Below are positions 44,077 to 52,152 of a stretch of 64,000 nt of DNA, one piece after another (positions within the stretch are counted from its first letter, which is position 1; each line of letters begins with the position of its first letter). The notes beneath the pieces are model-generated. The model did not search any database. It saw only the letters and a program-made list of their open reading frames with translations, and had not been told where the DNA came from. This stretch comes from Labilithrix sp. (GTDB lineage: Bacteria > Myxococcota_A > Polyangia > Polyangiales > Polyangiaceae), in contig JAHBWE010000002.1 of assembly GCA_019637155.1 (NCBI GenBank), positions 545,898-609,897 on the forward strand. The letters run 5' to 3'. The position numbers and the translations under genes were made by a program.

Positions 44077-45996
44077 TCAGCGGCCGACGTTGTGGCCGTC
44101 GACGCGCGCCTGGAAGATGAAGTACGGCGGGAGGCAGGCGCCGACGCCGGCGGGCGCGCCCGGCACCGCGGAGCAGACGTAGTCCTGACCGCAGGGCTCG
44201 GTCGCGCTGCACTTCTTGCGGAGCGCCTTCGGACCGCCGGATGCGCACTGCGCGAACGGCTTGCCCGCGCCGACGCAGGCGTTGAAGCCGCTCGGCACGG
44301 CGACGCCGCAGATCGATCCGTCGGCGAAGACCTCCCCCGTCTTGCCGCACGACCCGCCGCACATGCCGGTCGGGAAGCCGCCGGGATCGCCGCCGGAGCG
44401 CACGCAGCGACCGGCGCCGCCGCTGGGGAGCGAGCAGGCGACGACCTTCATCTCCCGGACCTTGTCCTTGTGCGGGTTCGCGTCGAACGTCGTCGTCGAC
44501 TCCTCGCAGGCCTCGCCGCCCTTGCGCGCGCGGCCGTTCGTGACGCACATGCCGACCTGCTCGCCGTTGATGTCCGAGCACTTGAAGCCCTCGCCGCAGG
44601 TCCACGTCGCGAACCCGGGATCGCCGAGGCCGCACGCGGAGCCGTAGCCGCCTTCGACCGCGAACGCGCCGCTGTTCGGGTTGCGCTCGGCGAACGGGAT
44701 CGCCCCGAGCTCGGCGCTGCCGCCGGCGACGGCGACGAGGTCCTGCCGGCGGAAGGAGACCTGCTCGCGCGCGTGCGCGGAGACGCCCTGGATGAGCGCG
44801 TTGATGTCGTCCATCTCGGCGCGGTCGTGGCCGACGACGTGGAAGCCGGCGATGCCCTGGCTCTGGTGGCAGCCGTTGCATGCCATCGTGTCGAGGCGGC
44901 GGACGAGGGCGGCCTTCGACTTCACGAGCTCGAGGCCGTCGAGCTTCGCGTCCGCGAACGCGGCGCCGTCGCGGCCGAAGAGCGAGGCGAAGGGCCGGTT
45001 CTGCGCGCGGGCGAGGCCCTTCGGCGAGACGGAGATCGCGGTCTCGGCGAGGATGCGCTGCCCTTCGAGCTCGAGCGGGATCTGGGCGGTGCCCTTGTCG
45101 ATCTCGTCGACGTTCGCGGCGACCCACTTCGCGAGCGCCGCCTTCGCCGCGTCGTCGAGGTCCTCCCGCGGCGTGTTCTCGAGGTACACCGGCGCGAGGC
45201 CGGGCGCGTCGTCGCTGCGCGAGAAGACGCGGAGCGAGTACTCGGCGTGGCCGCCCATGTCCGTGCGCGTCGTCGACGGCCAGCGGACGAGCTGGAAGTT
45301 CGTCTCGACCTTGGGCGCGAGCTTCGGCAGCGCCGCGAGCGGCCCCGCCGCGACGGCGTCGGCCTTGGCCGCGAACGTCGAGGCGGACTTGGTCGCGAGC
45401 CACTTCTGCGCGGTCTTCGTGCAGCTGCCGTTCTCCCCGATCTGCGGGTACACGAGCATGAGCGTCATCGGGAGGCGCGAGACGCCCTGCGGGTTCGCGT
45501 ACGCGAGGCGGTACACGAGGTGGACCTCGCCGCAGCCGGTGCCGTCGGTCTCCGCGCTCGCGTGGCGGCGGTCGAGGCGGTTGGCGACGGCGACGAGCTC
45601 GAAGCGCGCCTCCTTCGACGCGAGCCAGCGCGCGTCGAAGGCGCGGTGGCTGAAGGCCATGCCGACGCCGAGCTGGCGGTCGCCGGCCTTGGCGGTCGCG
45701 ACGTCCTGCTCGACCGCGGCGATGATCGACTTGCCCTCCTCCGAGGCGGCGAAGGCGACGTTGTTCGTCATCGCGGCGCCGGTGAGGCGCGAGCCGAGGT
45801 CGAAGCCGCCGGCCTCGAGCGCCTTGAGCGTCTCCGGGTGCTCGACGAGGAGGCTGGTGTCTTCTTCGATGAGGAGCCCGCTCGAGACGGCGTCCTCGGT
45901 CCCGGCGACCTCCTCGGCCTCGGTCGTGGCGCACCCCGCGACGGCGGCGGTGGCGAGGGTGACGACCGAGATGACCTGCCCGACCCAGGACTTCAT
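44077..45996 (-). CDS. Large Cys-rich lipoprotein with CxxCH motif
   Basis: 639 residues. Lipobox AAVAGC. The N-terminal 360 residues are a mixed domain (AFSHRAFDARWLASKEARFELVA, GEVHLVYRLAYANPQGVSRLP). MACNGCHQSQG (C373, C376, H377) resembles a haem c site. The C-terminal 170 residues are Cys-rich (GTG-type repeats with about 18 cysteines: CGEGFKCSDINGEQVGMCV, CGGSCGKTG, CSATEPCGQDYVC), like EGF-type or Cys-knot modules of myxobacterial exported proteins. No enzyme family recognised; electron transfer at the surface is possible. It is convergent with the globin-like gene 16 bases away. Confidence 0.72.
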   Translation of the reverse strand: MKSWVGQVISVVTLATAAVAGCATTEAEEVAGTEDAVSSGLLIEEDTSLLVEHPETLKALEAGGFDLGSRLTGAAMTNNVAFAASEEGKSIIAAVEQDVATAKAGDRQLGVGMAFSHRAFDARWLASKEARFELVAVANRLDRRHASAETDGTGCGEVHLVYRLAYANPQGVSRLPMTLMLVYPQIGENGSCTKTAQKWLATKSASTFAAKADAVAAGPLAALPKLAPKVETNFQLVRWPSTTRTDMGGHAEYSLRVFSRSDDAPGLAPVYLENTPREDLDDAAKAALAKWVAANVDEIDKGTAQIPLELEGQRILAETAISVSPKGLARAQNRPFASLFGRDGAAFADAKLDGLELVKSKAALVRRLDTMACNGCHQSQGIAGFHVVGHDRAEMDDINALIQGVSAHAREQVSFRRQDLVAVAGGSAELGAIPFAERNPNSGAFAVEGGYGSACGLGDPGFATWTCGEGFKCSDINGEQVGMCVTNGRARKGGEACEESTTTFDANPHKDKVREMKVVACSLPSGGAGRCVRSGGDPGGFPTGMCGGSCGKTGEVFADGSICGVAVPSGFNACVGAGKPFAQCASGGPKALRKKCSATEPCGQDYVCSAVPGAPAGVGACLPPYFIFQARVDGHNVGR

Positions 45997-46106
45997 GATG
46001 ACGAGGTATGAGCATGTGGCATGCCGCCCGATTTCACGCGGATTTCAGAGCAAATCAGGGTCCGCCCCGTCCGACGCGGCGCTGCCTTGCCTGGTGCGCC
46101 GGTACC

Positions 46107-47060
46107 TCACGATCGAACCGCACACGCCGCCGTCGCGCGCCCGCGACACCGGTCATCGCGCGAGCGAAGCGCGATCGACTCGGCGTAGTCCGGCAGCTTG
46201 CCGAGGACCTTGGCCGGGCTCGGCGACTTGGCCGGGAACGCGGGCAAGAGCAGCTCGAGCGGACGGTCTTCGCTCAGCGCCGCGCGCACGAGCGGGAGAT
46301 GCGGCGCGAGCTCGACCTCGGCGGGCGCGCCGTCGGCCTCTCCCGGCGCGAGGCGCCGCCCATGCATCAAGCGCGCGAGGATCCAGCGCGCGCGCCTCTC
46401 GACGTCGGCGGAGACGACGGGCGCGAGGCGATCGCCGAAGATCGCCCCGAGCCGGTGCATCGCTTCGCTCACGAACGGCAGCGCGAGCATCGGCGCGGCC
46501 TGACCGAGGAGGTCGCGCGCGAGCGTGACGACGCCGCGCGCCATCTTGCCGTCCTCGTCTTGCGTCCAGAGCAGGACGACGGCGAGGTGGAGCCCGTAGA
46601 GCAGGGCGCCGAGCTCGCTCGCGTTCGCGGGCGCGTCGTCCGCGCCGACCACGGCGGTGAGGATCGCGCCCGCGGTCCGCGCGCGCAGCGCCGCCGCCTT
46701 CGACGAGAGCACGCCGGCGTCCCCGCGCGCATCCATCGCCACGGAGAGGAGGGCCCGCATCACGTCGCGCTGCGCATCGAGCCGATCGAGCTTCGCCTCG
46801 AGCAACGCCGCGAAGCGCGCCGCGACGCTCCCGGCCTCGAGGTCGGCCACGATCGACAGCGTGTCGGCGACGACGCCTTGATAGAGCGCATGCGCGAGCG
46901 CGTACTTCGAGGGAAAGAGCAGGAGCGCTTGCGCGAGGGGAACGCCGGCCACCTTCGCGATCGCGTCGATCGCCGCCGCCTCGAACCCGTCGCGCGCAAA
47001 GCTCTCCCGCGCCTCCGCCAGAAGCCGTGCCGCGTCTCCTTCGCTCCCCACGCGCCGCAT
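46107..47060 (-). CDS. TetR-family transcriptional regulator
   Basis: 317 residues from ATG 47060 (GGGGGAG upstream); an ATG at 47108 could add 16 residues. N-terminal TetR helix-turn-helix: ARLLAEARESFARDGFEAAAIDAIAKVAGVPLAQALLLFPSKYAL, followed by the helical ligand-binding domain. It is longer than most TetR proteins (about 200) because of an extra C-terminal 80 residues ending in basic RSRDDRCRGR. No obvious target operon is divergent; the upstream region holds an inverted repeat and the mosaic repeat block. Confidence 0.85.
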   Translation of the reverse strand: MRRVGSEGDAARLLAEARESFARDGFEAAAIDAIAKVAGVPLAQALLLFPSKYALAHALYQGVVADTLSIVADLEAGSVAARFAALLEAKLDRLDAQRDVMRALLSVAMDARGDAGVLSSKAAALRARTAGAILTAVVGADDAPANASELGALLYGLHLAVVLLWTQDEDGKMARGVVTLARDLLGQAAPMLALPFVSEAMHRLGAIFGDRLAPVVSADVERRARWILARLMHGRRLAPGEADGAPAEVELAPHLPLVRAALSEDRPLELLLPAFPAKSPSPAKVLGKLPDYAESIALRSRDDRCRGRATAACAVRS

Positions 47061-47703
47061 CCTACCGACTCCCCCGCCGCACTCGTGCGCGGACTTGGGG
47101 CTCGCCATGCAGGCGCCGCCGCTGCACCTGGTCAATTGGGTCGCGCGAGCTCTCGGGCGCGCTGCGCTCGCGGGGCGCCCGCGACGCTGGCGGCTGGGTT
47201 GTGGACTCGGGGAGGGAGCCTTGGCTGGGATGCGGGCGCGATGCGTAGCGAAAGGCACATCCTCGCGACGCCGCATACCAAAGGCGTCGCAGCGTGCTGG
47301 ATAGTCGTGCACGCCATAAAAAAATCCATGTACGTCTCCCCGACCGGAGCGACCAGAGGCGGCCGCGCCGCGGTCCAGCCAGCGCCAGGCGTACCGCGCG
47401 TTCCAGCCGCGACCGAGCTCCAGAAGCGGCCGTGCCTTCCGACGCGCGTTCCAGCCGGGCTTCAGCGCCGCGCCTTCCCGCGCCTGCCGCGCGTCCCCGC
47501 CGCCGCCGGTGCCCCCCGAGGCGGCCGCGTTCCGACGATTCTCCCGGTGCCCGCGTCGCCCGTGCTCGAGGCGGCCGCGCCTTCGACGGCGCCAGCCGTA
47601 CCGCGCGTTCCAGCCAGCGATCGGGCTCCAGAAGCGCCGCGCCTCCCCGCGTCGCCCCGAGGCGGCCGCGCCTTTCCCCCGCCCCCGCCCCCGCAGCGCA
47701 CCT
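47061..47703. other. Non-coding stretch with NotI-rich degenerate repeat mosaic
   Basis: No convincing gene. A short AT-rich patch (around 47318-47335) and an inverted repeat (47265-47290) lie in the left part. From 47359 to 47703 the DNA is a patchwork of GCGGCCGC blocks (47359, 47521, 47571, 47662, and 47716 in the adjacent repeat) and CTCCAGAAGCG motifs. An exact 18-base direct repeat GTACCGCGCGTTCCAGCC occurs at 47391 and 47598, with a partial third at 47442. It looks like decayed or recombined pieces related to the dispersed repeat. Open frames exist on both strands but are repetitive Arg/Pro/Ala sequence. Confidence 0.6.
47265..47290. other. Inverted repeat upstream of the TetR gene
   Basis: GCGACGCC-N10-GGCGTCGC, perfect 8-base arms. 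It may be an operator for the TetR regulator about 200 bases away or a short hairpin. Confidence 0.35.
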
Positions 47704-47808
47704 GGGGCCCCAGAAGCGGCCGCGAATGCGGGCGCGAAGCGCCCCGAGCGCTCCGCGCGAGGGCCGTGTCTGGGGTGGGGGTGTCGGGGGCGAAGCCCCC
47801 GACGTTGA
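47704..47808 (+). repeat. Dispersed three-hairpin repeat, copy 4
   Basis: Full copy: GGGGCCCC, GCGGCCGC, stem GGGCGC-GAA-GCGCCC, stem GCGC-TCC-GCGC, GTGTCTGGGGTGGGGGT block, perfect third stem GTCGGGGGC-GAA-GCCCCCGAC, end GTTGA. It ends seven bases after the topA stop (topA is on the minus strand), so it would be read into by topA transcripts. Confidence 0.9.
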
Positions 47809-47815
47809 GAGCCAT

Positions 47816-50248
47816 TCAGGCTGGCGGGGGGGCGGCGGCGTCTGGGGATGGCGCGCCGAGCGTGGGAGCGGCGTCGGTCTCTGGGGCCCGCTTGTAGCCG
47901 CACTCCTTGTCGGCGCAGGCGATCATCGGCTTGGCCTTCGTGCCGGCGATGACGAGGAACTTGGCGCCGCAAGCGGGGCAGGGCTCCGGGATCGGCTTCT
48001 GCCACAGCTTGAAGTCGCACTTCACCGTCTCGTCGTTGTAGCGAGAGCAGCCGTAGAAGGTCTTGCCGCCCTTCTTCTTCGGGCGGACCTCGATGATGTC
48101 GCCGCCGCACTTCGGGCACGGGACGCCGAGCGGGACCGGGCGCGCGTTCTTGCAGGCCGGGTAGCCGGTGCAGGAGAGGAACTCGCCGTAGCGGCCCGAG
48201 CGGATCGCCATCTTCTTTCCGCACTTGTCGCAGTCGATGTCGGTCTCCTTCGGCGGCGCCGCGCCGTTGCCGTCGGGCCCCATGTCGCGCGTGTTCTTGC
48301 ACTTCGGGTAGTTGGAGCAGCCGGCGAACCAGCCGTTCTTCGACCAACGCTTCGAGAGCTCGCCCGGCGGGAGCGCGCGGACCTTCTCGTCCTCGGAGTT
48401 GCCGTTCGGCCCGCAGGCCTCGCACATCTCGCCGATGGGCACCGGGTCCGGATTCCACCGTTTACCCTTTTTCCCTTTATCGAGCTGGGTGCGGAACTTC
48501 TTGTAGAAGCGCGAGAGCAGCGTGACGCGCTCCTCGTTGCCCGCCTCCACCTCGTCGAGCTCCTCCTCCATGCTCGACGTGAACGCCGGATCCATGAACT
48601 CGAGCTCGCTCTGCAAGAGGCCCTCGACGACCATGCGCCCGAGCTGGGTGGGGCGGAAGCTCCTGCCGTCGACCTTCTCGACGTAGTCGCGCGCCTGCAC
48701 CTTGCTGATGATCTCGGCGTACGTCGAAGGGCGGCCGATGCCGCGGTCCTCGAGCTCGCGCACGAGGGAGCCTTCGTTGTAGCGCGCCGGCGGCTGGGTG
48801 AACTTCTGCTCCGCGAGCACGCCCGGCGGCGTGACGAGGTCGAGGACCTCGCCCTCCGCGAGCTCCGGCAGGTTCGCCTCGCCCTCGGCCGGCTCGGTGG
48901 AGGCCGCGTCGCCCTCCTCCTTGTTCTCGTCGCCGCCGGCCTGCGGCTCCTCCGCCGCCGCGCCGTAGACCTCGAGCCAGCCCGCGAGCTTCAGCGTGCG
49001 GCCGCTCGCGCGGAGGAGGTACGTCGACGCGCCCGCCTTCGCCGGCTTCGCCTCGATCTCGACCGAGGTCTGATCGTAGAGCGCGTCCTTCATCTGGCTC
49101 GCGACGAAGCGATCCCAGATCAGCTTGTAGAGCTTGAACTGCTCGTCCTTGAGGTGCTTGCGCACGCTCTCGGGCGTGTAGTCGAGCGAGGTCGGGCGGA
49201 TCGCCTCGTGCGCTTCCTGCGCCGCCTTCTTCGACTTGTAGACGTTCGGGTCCTTCGGGAGCGAGCCCTTGCCGTACTTCGTCTCGATGAAGTCGCGGAG
49301 CAGCTGGAGCGCCTCTGGCGCGACGCGCGTGGAGTCGGTGCGCATGTACGTGATGAGACCGACGGTGCCGAGCTCCTTGCCGAGGTCGACGCCCTCGTAG
49401 AGGCCCTGCGCGATCTGCATCGTGCGCTTCGCCCCGAAGCCGAGGCGGTTGACCGCGTCCTGCTGCAGCTTGCTCGTCGTGTACGGCGCGTACGGCTTCC
49501 GCTTCCGCTCGCTCGTCGTGATCTTCGCGATCGTGAGCTTCGACGCTTCGAGGTCGCTCTTCACGCGGGCGGCGGTCGTGCCGTCCTTCACCTCGAGCTT
49601 CTTCCCGTTCTCCTGCGCGAGCTTCGCGGTGAACGGCTGCTTCTTGTTCTTCTGCTTCGCGACCTGCGCCGCGATGTTCCAGTACTCCTCGGGGACGAAC
49701 GCCTCGATCTCGCGCTCGCGATCGACGATGAGCCGCAGCGCGACCGACTGCACGCGGCCGGCGGAGAGACCGAACGCGAGCTTCGACCAGACGAGCGCCG
49801 ACACGTCGTAGCCGACGATGCGATCGAGCACCCGGCGCGCGCGCTGCGCGTCGTAGAGGTGCTTGTTCAGCTTCCGCGGCGCGGCGACGCCCTTCTGCAC
49901 GCCGCCCTTCGTGATCTCGTGGAACTCGACCCGCTTCGCCTTGTCGGGCTTGCCGGTCAGCTCCTCCGCGAGGTGCCATGCGATCGCCTCGCCCTCGCGA
50001 TCGGGGTCGGTCGCGAGGAGGATGTCGTCGGCCTGCTTCGCCGCGGCCTTCAGCTCCTGGAGGACCTTCTCCTTGCCGGGGACGATCTCGTAGGTTTCCT
50101 GGAAGCCCTTCTCGACGTCGATGCCCATCTTCTTGGGCAGATCCTTCACGTGGCCCTTCGATGCGAGGACCTCGTAGCCCGTGCCCAGGTACTTCTTGAT
50201 CGTCTTGGCCTTGGCCGGCGACTCGACGACGACGAGTGTCTTGCCCAT
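47816..50248 (-). CDS. topA: DNA topoisomerase I
   Basis: 810 residues from ATG 50248 (MGKTLVVVESPAKAKTI is the standard start; a GTG at 50272 would add eight residues). Type IA topoisomerase relaxing negative supercoils. Toprim domain with ESPAKAKTI, the ATDPDREGEAIAWH acidic triad and the catalytic tyrosine Y301 in ITYMRTDST. Four C-terminal Cys4 zinc fingers are visible (CEACG/CSNYPKC, CDKCG/CTGYPAC, CPKCG/CSRYNDETVKC, CPACG/CADKEC). It follows dprA in the same direction, a common pairing in bacteria. Repeat copy 4 lies at its 3' end. Confidence 0.97.
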   Translation of the reverse strand: MGKTLVVVESPAKAKTIKKYLGTGYEVLASKGHVKDLPKKMGIDVEKGFQETYEIVPGKEKVLQELKAAAKQADDILLATDPDREGEAIAWHLAEELTGKPDKAKRVEFHEITKGGVQKGVAAPRKLNKHLYDAQRARRVLDRIVGYDVSALVWSKLAFGLSAGRVQSVALRLIVDREREIEAFVPEEYWNIAAQVAKQKNKKQPFTAKLAQENGKKLEVKDGTTAARVKSDLEASKLTIAKITTSERKRKPYAPYTTSKLQQDAVNRLGFGAKRTMQIAQGLYEGVDLGKELGTVGLITYMRTDSTRVAPEALQLLRDFIETKYGKGSLPKDPNVYKSKKAAQEAHEAIRPTSLDYTPESVRKHLKDEQFKLYKLIWDRFVASQMKDALYDQTSVEIEAKPAKAGASTYLLRASGRTLKLAGWLEVYGAAAEEPQAGGDENKEEGDAASTEPAEGEANLPELAEGEVLDLVTPPGVLAEQKFTQPPARYNEGSLVRELEDRGIGRPSTYAEIISKVQARDYVEKVDGRSFRPTQLGRMVVEGLLQSELEFMDPAFTSSMEEELDEVEAGNEERVTLLSRFYKKFRTQLDKGKKGKRWNPDPVPIGEMCEACGPNGNSEDEKVRALPPGELSKRWSKNGWFAGCSNYPKCKNTRDMGPDGNGAAPPKETDIDCDKCGKKMAIRSGRYGEFLSCTGYPACKNARPVPLGVPCPKCGGDIIEVRPKKKGGKTFYGCSRYNDETVKCDFKLWQKPIPEPCPACGAKFLVIAGTKAKPMIACADKECGYKRAPETDAAPTLGAPSPDAAAPPPA

Positions 50249-50329
50249 CCCCAGATGCCTGCTTCCGTCCACGCTTCCTTGGATGCCGAGGGGTTTCGGT
50301 CTCCCTAGAAGCTCAATAAAAACGACGGA

Positions 50330-51298
50330 TTATGACGCTTTGTTGAGGCGAAAGAACCCGTCAGGGGCCTCTACTACTACGTCCTTGAGGGACAGCGTCA
50401 AGAGGGCGGTGAGCGTCGCGCTCGTCCCGAGGCCCGCCTCCTCGATGATGCGATCCCGCTGGGTCGGAGCGGGCGAAAGTATGGATTTTACTCGTTCTTC
50501 TTCGGGTGTGAGCGACGGGGCCGGCAGGGGCAAAAGCACCTGTTTCCGCGAGGATCCGCCCCTCCTCTTATTTGTGCGAATGGGCGACGGCAGCGGCATC
50601 CTGCCGCTGAGCAGGGCCTCGGGATCGGCGATGTCCGGCGCCGGTAGGTCGAGCTCGTCGAAGAGCTGCTCCACCGACCAGAGCGGCGTCGCGCCGCTCA
50701 TGATGAGACCCTTCGACCCGTGGAACTCCCAGCTCCACGGCATGCCCGGCACCACGTAGAGCGGCCGCCGGAGCTCGCGCGTGATGCGCGCGGCGTGGAT
50801 GGAGCCGGACCCGACGGCGGCCTGCACGACGATGACCGCCGACGCGAGCGAGACGAGGACCCCGTTGCGGTAGCGCGGCGTCAGCGTGTCCTTCGGCGTC
50901 CCGTCGGGGAACGGCCAGATCATGCGCGACGTATTCGATGACTCGATCTCCGCGAAGAGGTCCTCGTTCGCCGGCGGGAAGACCTCACCGCGGCCGCACG
51001 GCGCGACGCACCATGTCGCGCCTCGTTTCATCGCGCCGGTGTGCGCCGCCCAGTCGACGCCCACCGCGCCTCCCGACACGACGACGATCCCTGCGGCCGC
51101 GAGGTGATACGCGAGCTGATGCGCGAAGCACTTCGCTTCGCCGCTCGCGCGCCGCGAGCCGACGATCGCGACGACGCGGCTCGGCTCGAGCGGCCCCGAC
51201 ACAGTGAGGACCGGCGGCTCGTCGAGGTCGAGCATCGGCGGCGGGTACGCGGCGTCGCGCGGATCGAGCTTCACGGCGCCCTTCACAGCGACCTTCAC
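50330..51298 (-). CDS. dprA: DNA-processing protein DprA/Smf
   Basis: 322 residues from GTG 51298, which overlaps the upstream stop (GTGA). Two further in-frame GTGs follow closely. Rossmann-like single-strand DNA-binding core: VVAIVGSRRASGEA, VSGGAVGVDWAAHTGAM, PRYRNGVLVSLASAVIVVQAAVGSGSIHAA and PLYVVPG. The C-terminus has a winged-helix domain (TPEEERVKSILSPAPTQRDRIIEEAGL). DprA loads RecA on incoming DNA during transformation; the presence of the gene alone does not prove natural competence. Neighbours topA and the M48-like gene are co-directional. Confidence 0.92.
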   Translation of the reverse strand: MKVAVKGAVKLDPRDAAYPPPMLDLDEPPVLTVSGPLEPSRVVAIVGSRRASGEAKCFAHQLAYHLAAAGIVVVSGGAVGVDWAAHTGAMKRGATWCVAPCGRGEVFPPANEDLFAEIESSNTSRMIWPFPDGTPKDTLTPRYRNGVLVSLASAVIVVQAAVGSGSIHAARITRELRRPLYVVPGMPWSWEFHGSKGLIMSGATPLWSVEQLFDELDLPAPDIADPEALLSGRMPLPSPIRTNKRRGGSSRKQVLLPLPAPSLTPEEERVKSILSPAPTQRDRIIEEAGLGTSATLTALLTLSLKDVVVEAPDGFFRLNKAS

Positions 51299-52092
51299 AG
51301 CGACGCTCCGCGCTTCGCGAGGACGGCCTTCGCCGCGGCGAGGCGCGCGGCCGAGCCCGGGTGGGTCGTGAGGTACGACGGCGCGACGCGCGCGGGCGCC
51401 TTCGCGTGCTCCGCCTCGAACGCGGCGAAGAACGCGAGGACGTCGAGCTTCACCGACTCGACGCCGGCCGTGTCGACGAGGTCGTTCAGCGCGGCCTCGT
51501 CGCGGACGGCGGCCTGGCCCGGATACACCGTGCGCGCGGTCGCCGCCGCGGCGCTCCGCTCGGCCGCGGTCCACACCGCGTCGCCGCTCTCCTTCGTCGC
51601 GGTCGGGTGCGGGCACACGAGATCGCGCGCGCGGAGGTGCTCGACCTCGCGCGCGAGGACGAAGGAGAGCGCGCCGATCGCGTCCTCGGCTCGCAGCGTG
51701 CCGCCGTCGGTCGTCGTGAACGTGCCCGGCGGCGGCGGGAGCAGCCGCTTGCCCGGCGCCTGGTTCTTCGCGAGGTAGCTCGCGTAGCTCGCGAGCGCCT
51801 CCGGGCGCGACCGCGCGACGCGCATCACCTGCGCGACGAGCTGCAGCATCGCCGCCGAGATCACGACGACGGGATCGCCGTCGTCGTCGCACGCCACCTG
51901 CGCGAAGGCGTCGGTCACCTCCGGATCGAACGCGACGTACGTGCCGGTCGGCTTCGGGAGCGCGGTCATCGCGGACGCCGCGTACGCGCGCAGATCCGCG
52001 CTCTCGAACGCGGGCGCGACCTCGTCCGCCGCGGCGGGGCGGGACAGGAACGAGAAGAGAGCGACGATCCCGAGCGCGACGACGGCCTTCAC
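51295..52092 (-). CDS. M48-peptidase-like secreted protein with degenerate zinc motif
   Basis: 265 residues with a signal peptide (VVALGIVALFSFLSRPAAA). Resembles M48-family metallopeptidases in order: LQLVAQVMRVARSRPEALASYASY, the helix that should carry HEXXH reads LAREVEHLRARD (R148-E-V-E-H152), and the C-terminal LTTHPGSAARLAA matches the family's THP signature. The first zinc histidine is arginine, so peptidase activity is doubtful. It may be an inactive chaperone- or inhibitor-like relative. Coupled to dprA by GTGA. Confidence 0.7.
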   Translation of the reverse strand: MKAVVALGIVALFSFLSRPAAADEVAPAFESADLRAYAASAMTALPKPTGTYVAFDPEVTDAFAQVACDDDGDPVVVISAAMLQLVAQVMRVARSRPEALASYASYLAKNQAPGKRLLPPPPGTFTTTDGGTLRAEDAIGALSFVLAREVEHLRARDLVCPHPTATKESGDAVWTAAERSAAAATARTVYPGQAAVRDEAALNDLVDTAGVESVKLDVLAFFAAFEAEHAKAPARVAPSYLTTHPGSAARLAAAKAVLAKRGASL

Positions 52093-52152
52093 GAAGGCAG
52101 CGGCTCGGCCGGCCTCGCGCCGGCGTTGCGCGAAAACGTCCTACGGTCGGAC

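Noticed and set aside
47095..47304. A 69-codon plus-strand frame starting MGLAMQAPP
   Set aside because: No ribosome site, Arg/Ala-rich composition, and it runs through an inverted repeat; it lies in the probable TetR promoter region.
47340..47808. Possible CRISPR array because of regularly recurring short repeats
   Set aside because: Repeat pieces vary in sequence and spacing, spacers are not unique, and no cas genes occur in the window.
46008..47897. Long plus-strand open frame across the TetR gene and the mosaic region
   Set aside because: It is antisense to a good TetR gene, and its right half translates the NotI-rich mosaic into repetitive Pro/Arg/Ala with no domain or ribosome site.
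50273..50329. AT-rich stretch between dprA and topA considered as a terminator or small RNA
   Set aside because: Only 57 bases, with no clear hairpin and no convincing promoter pair; probably just the topA leader region.
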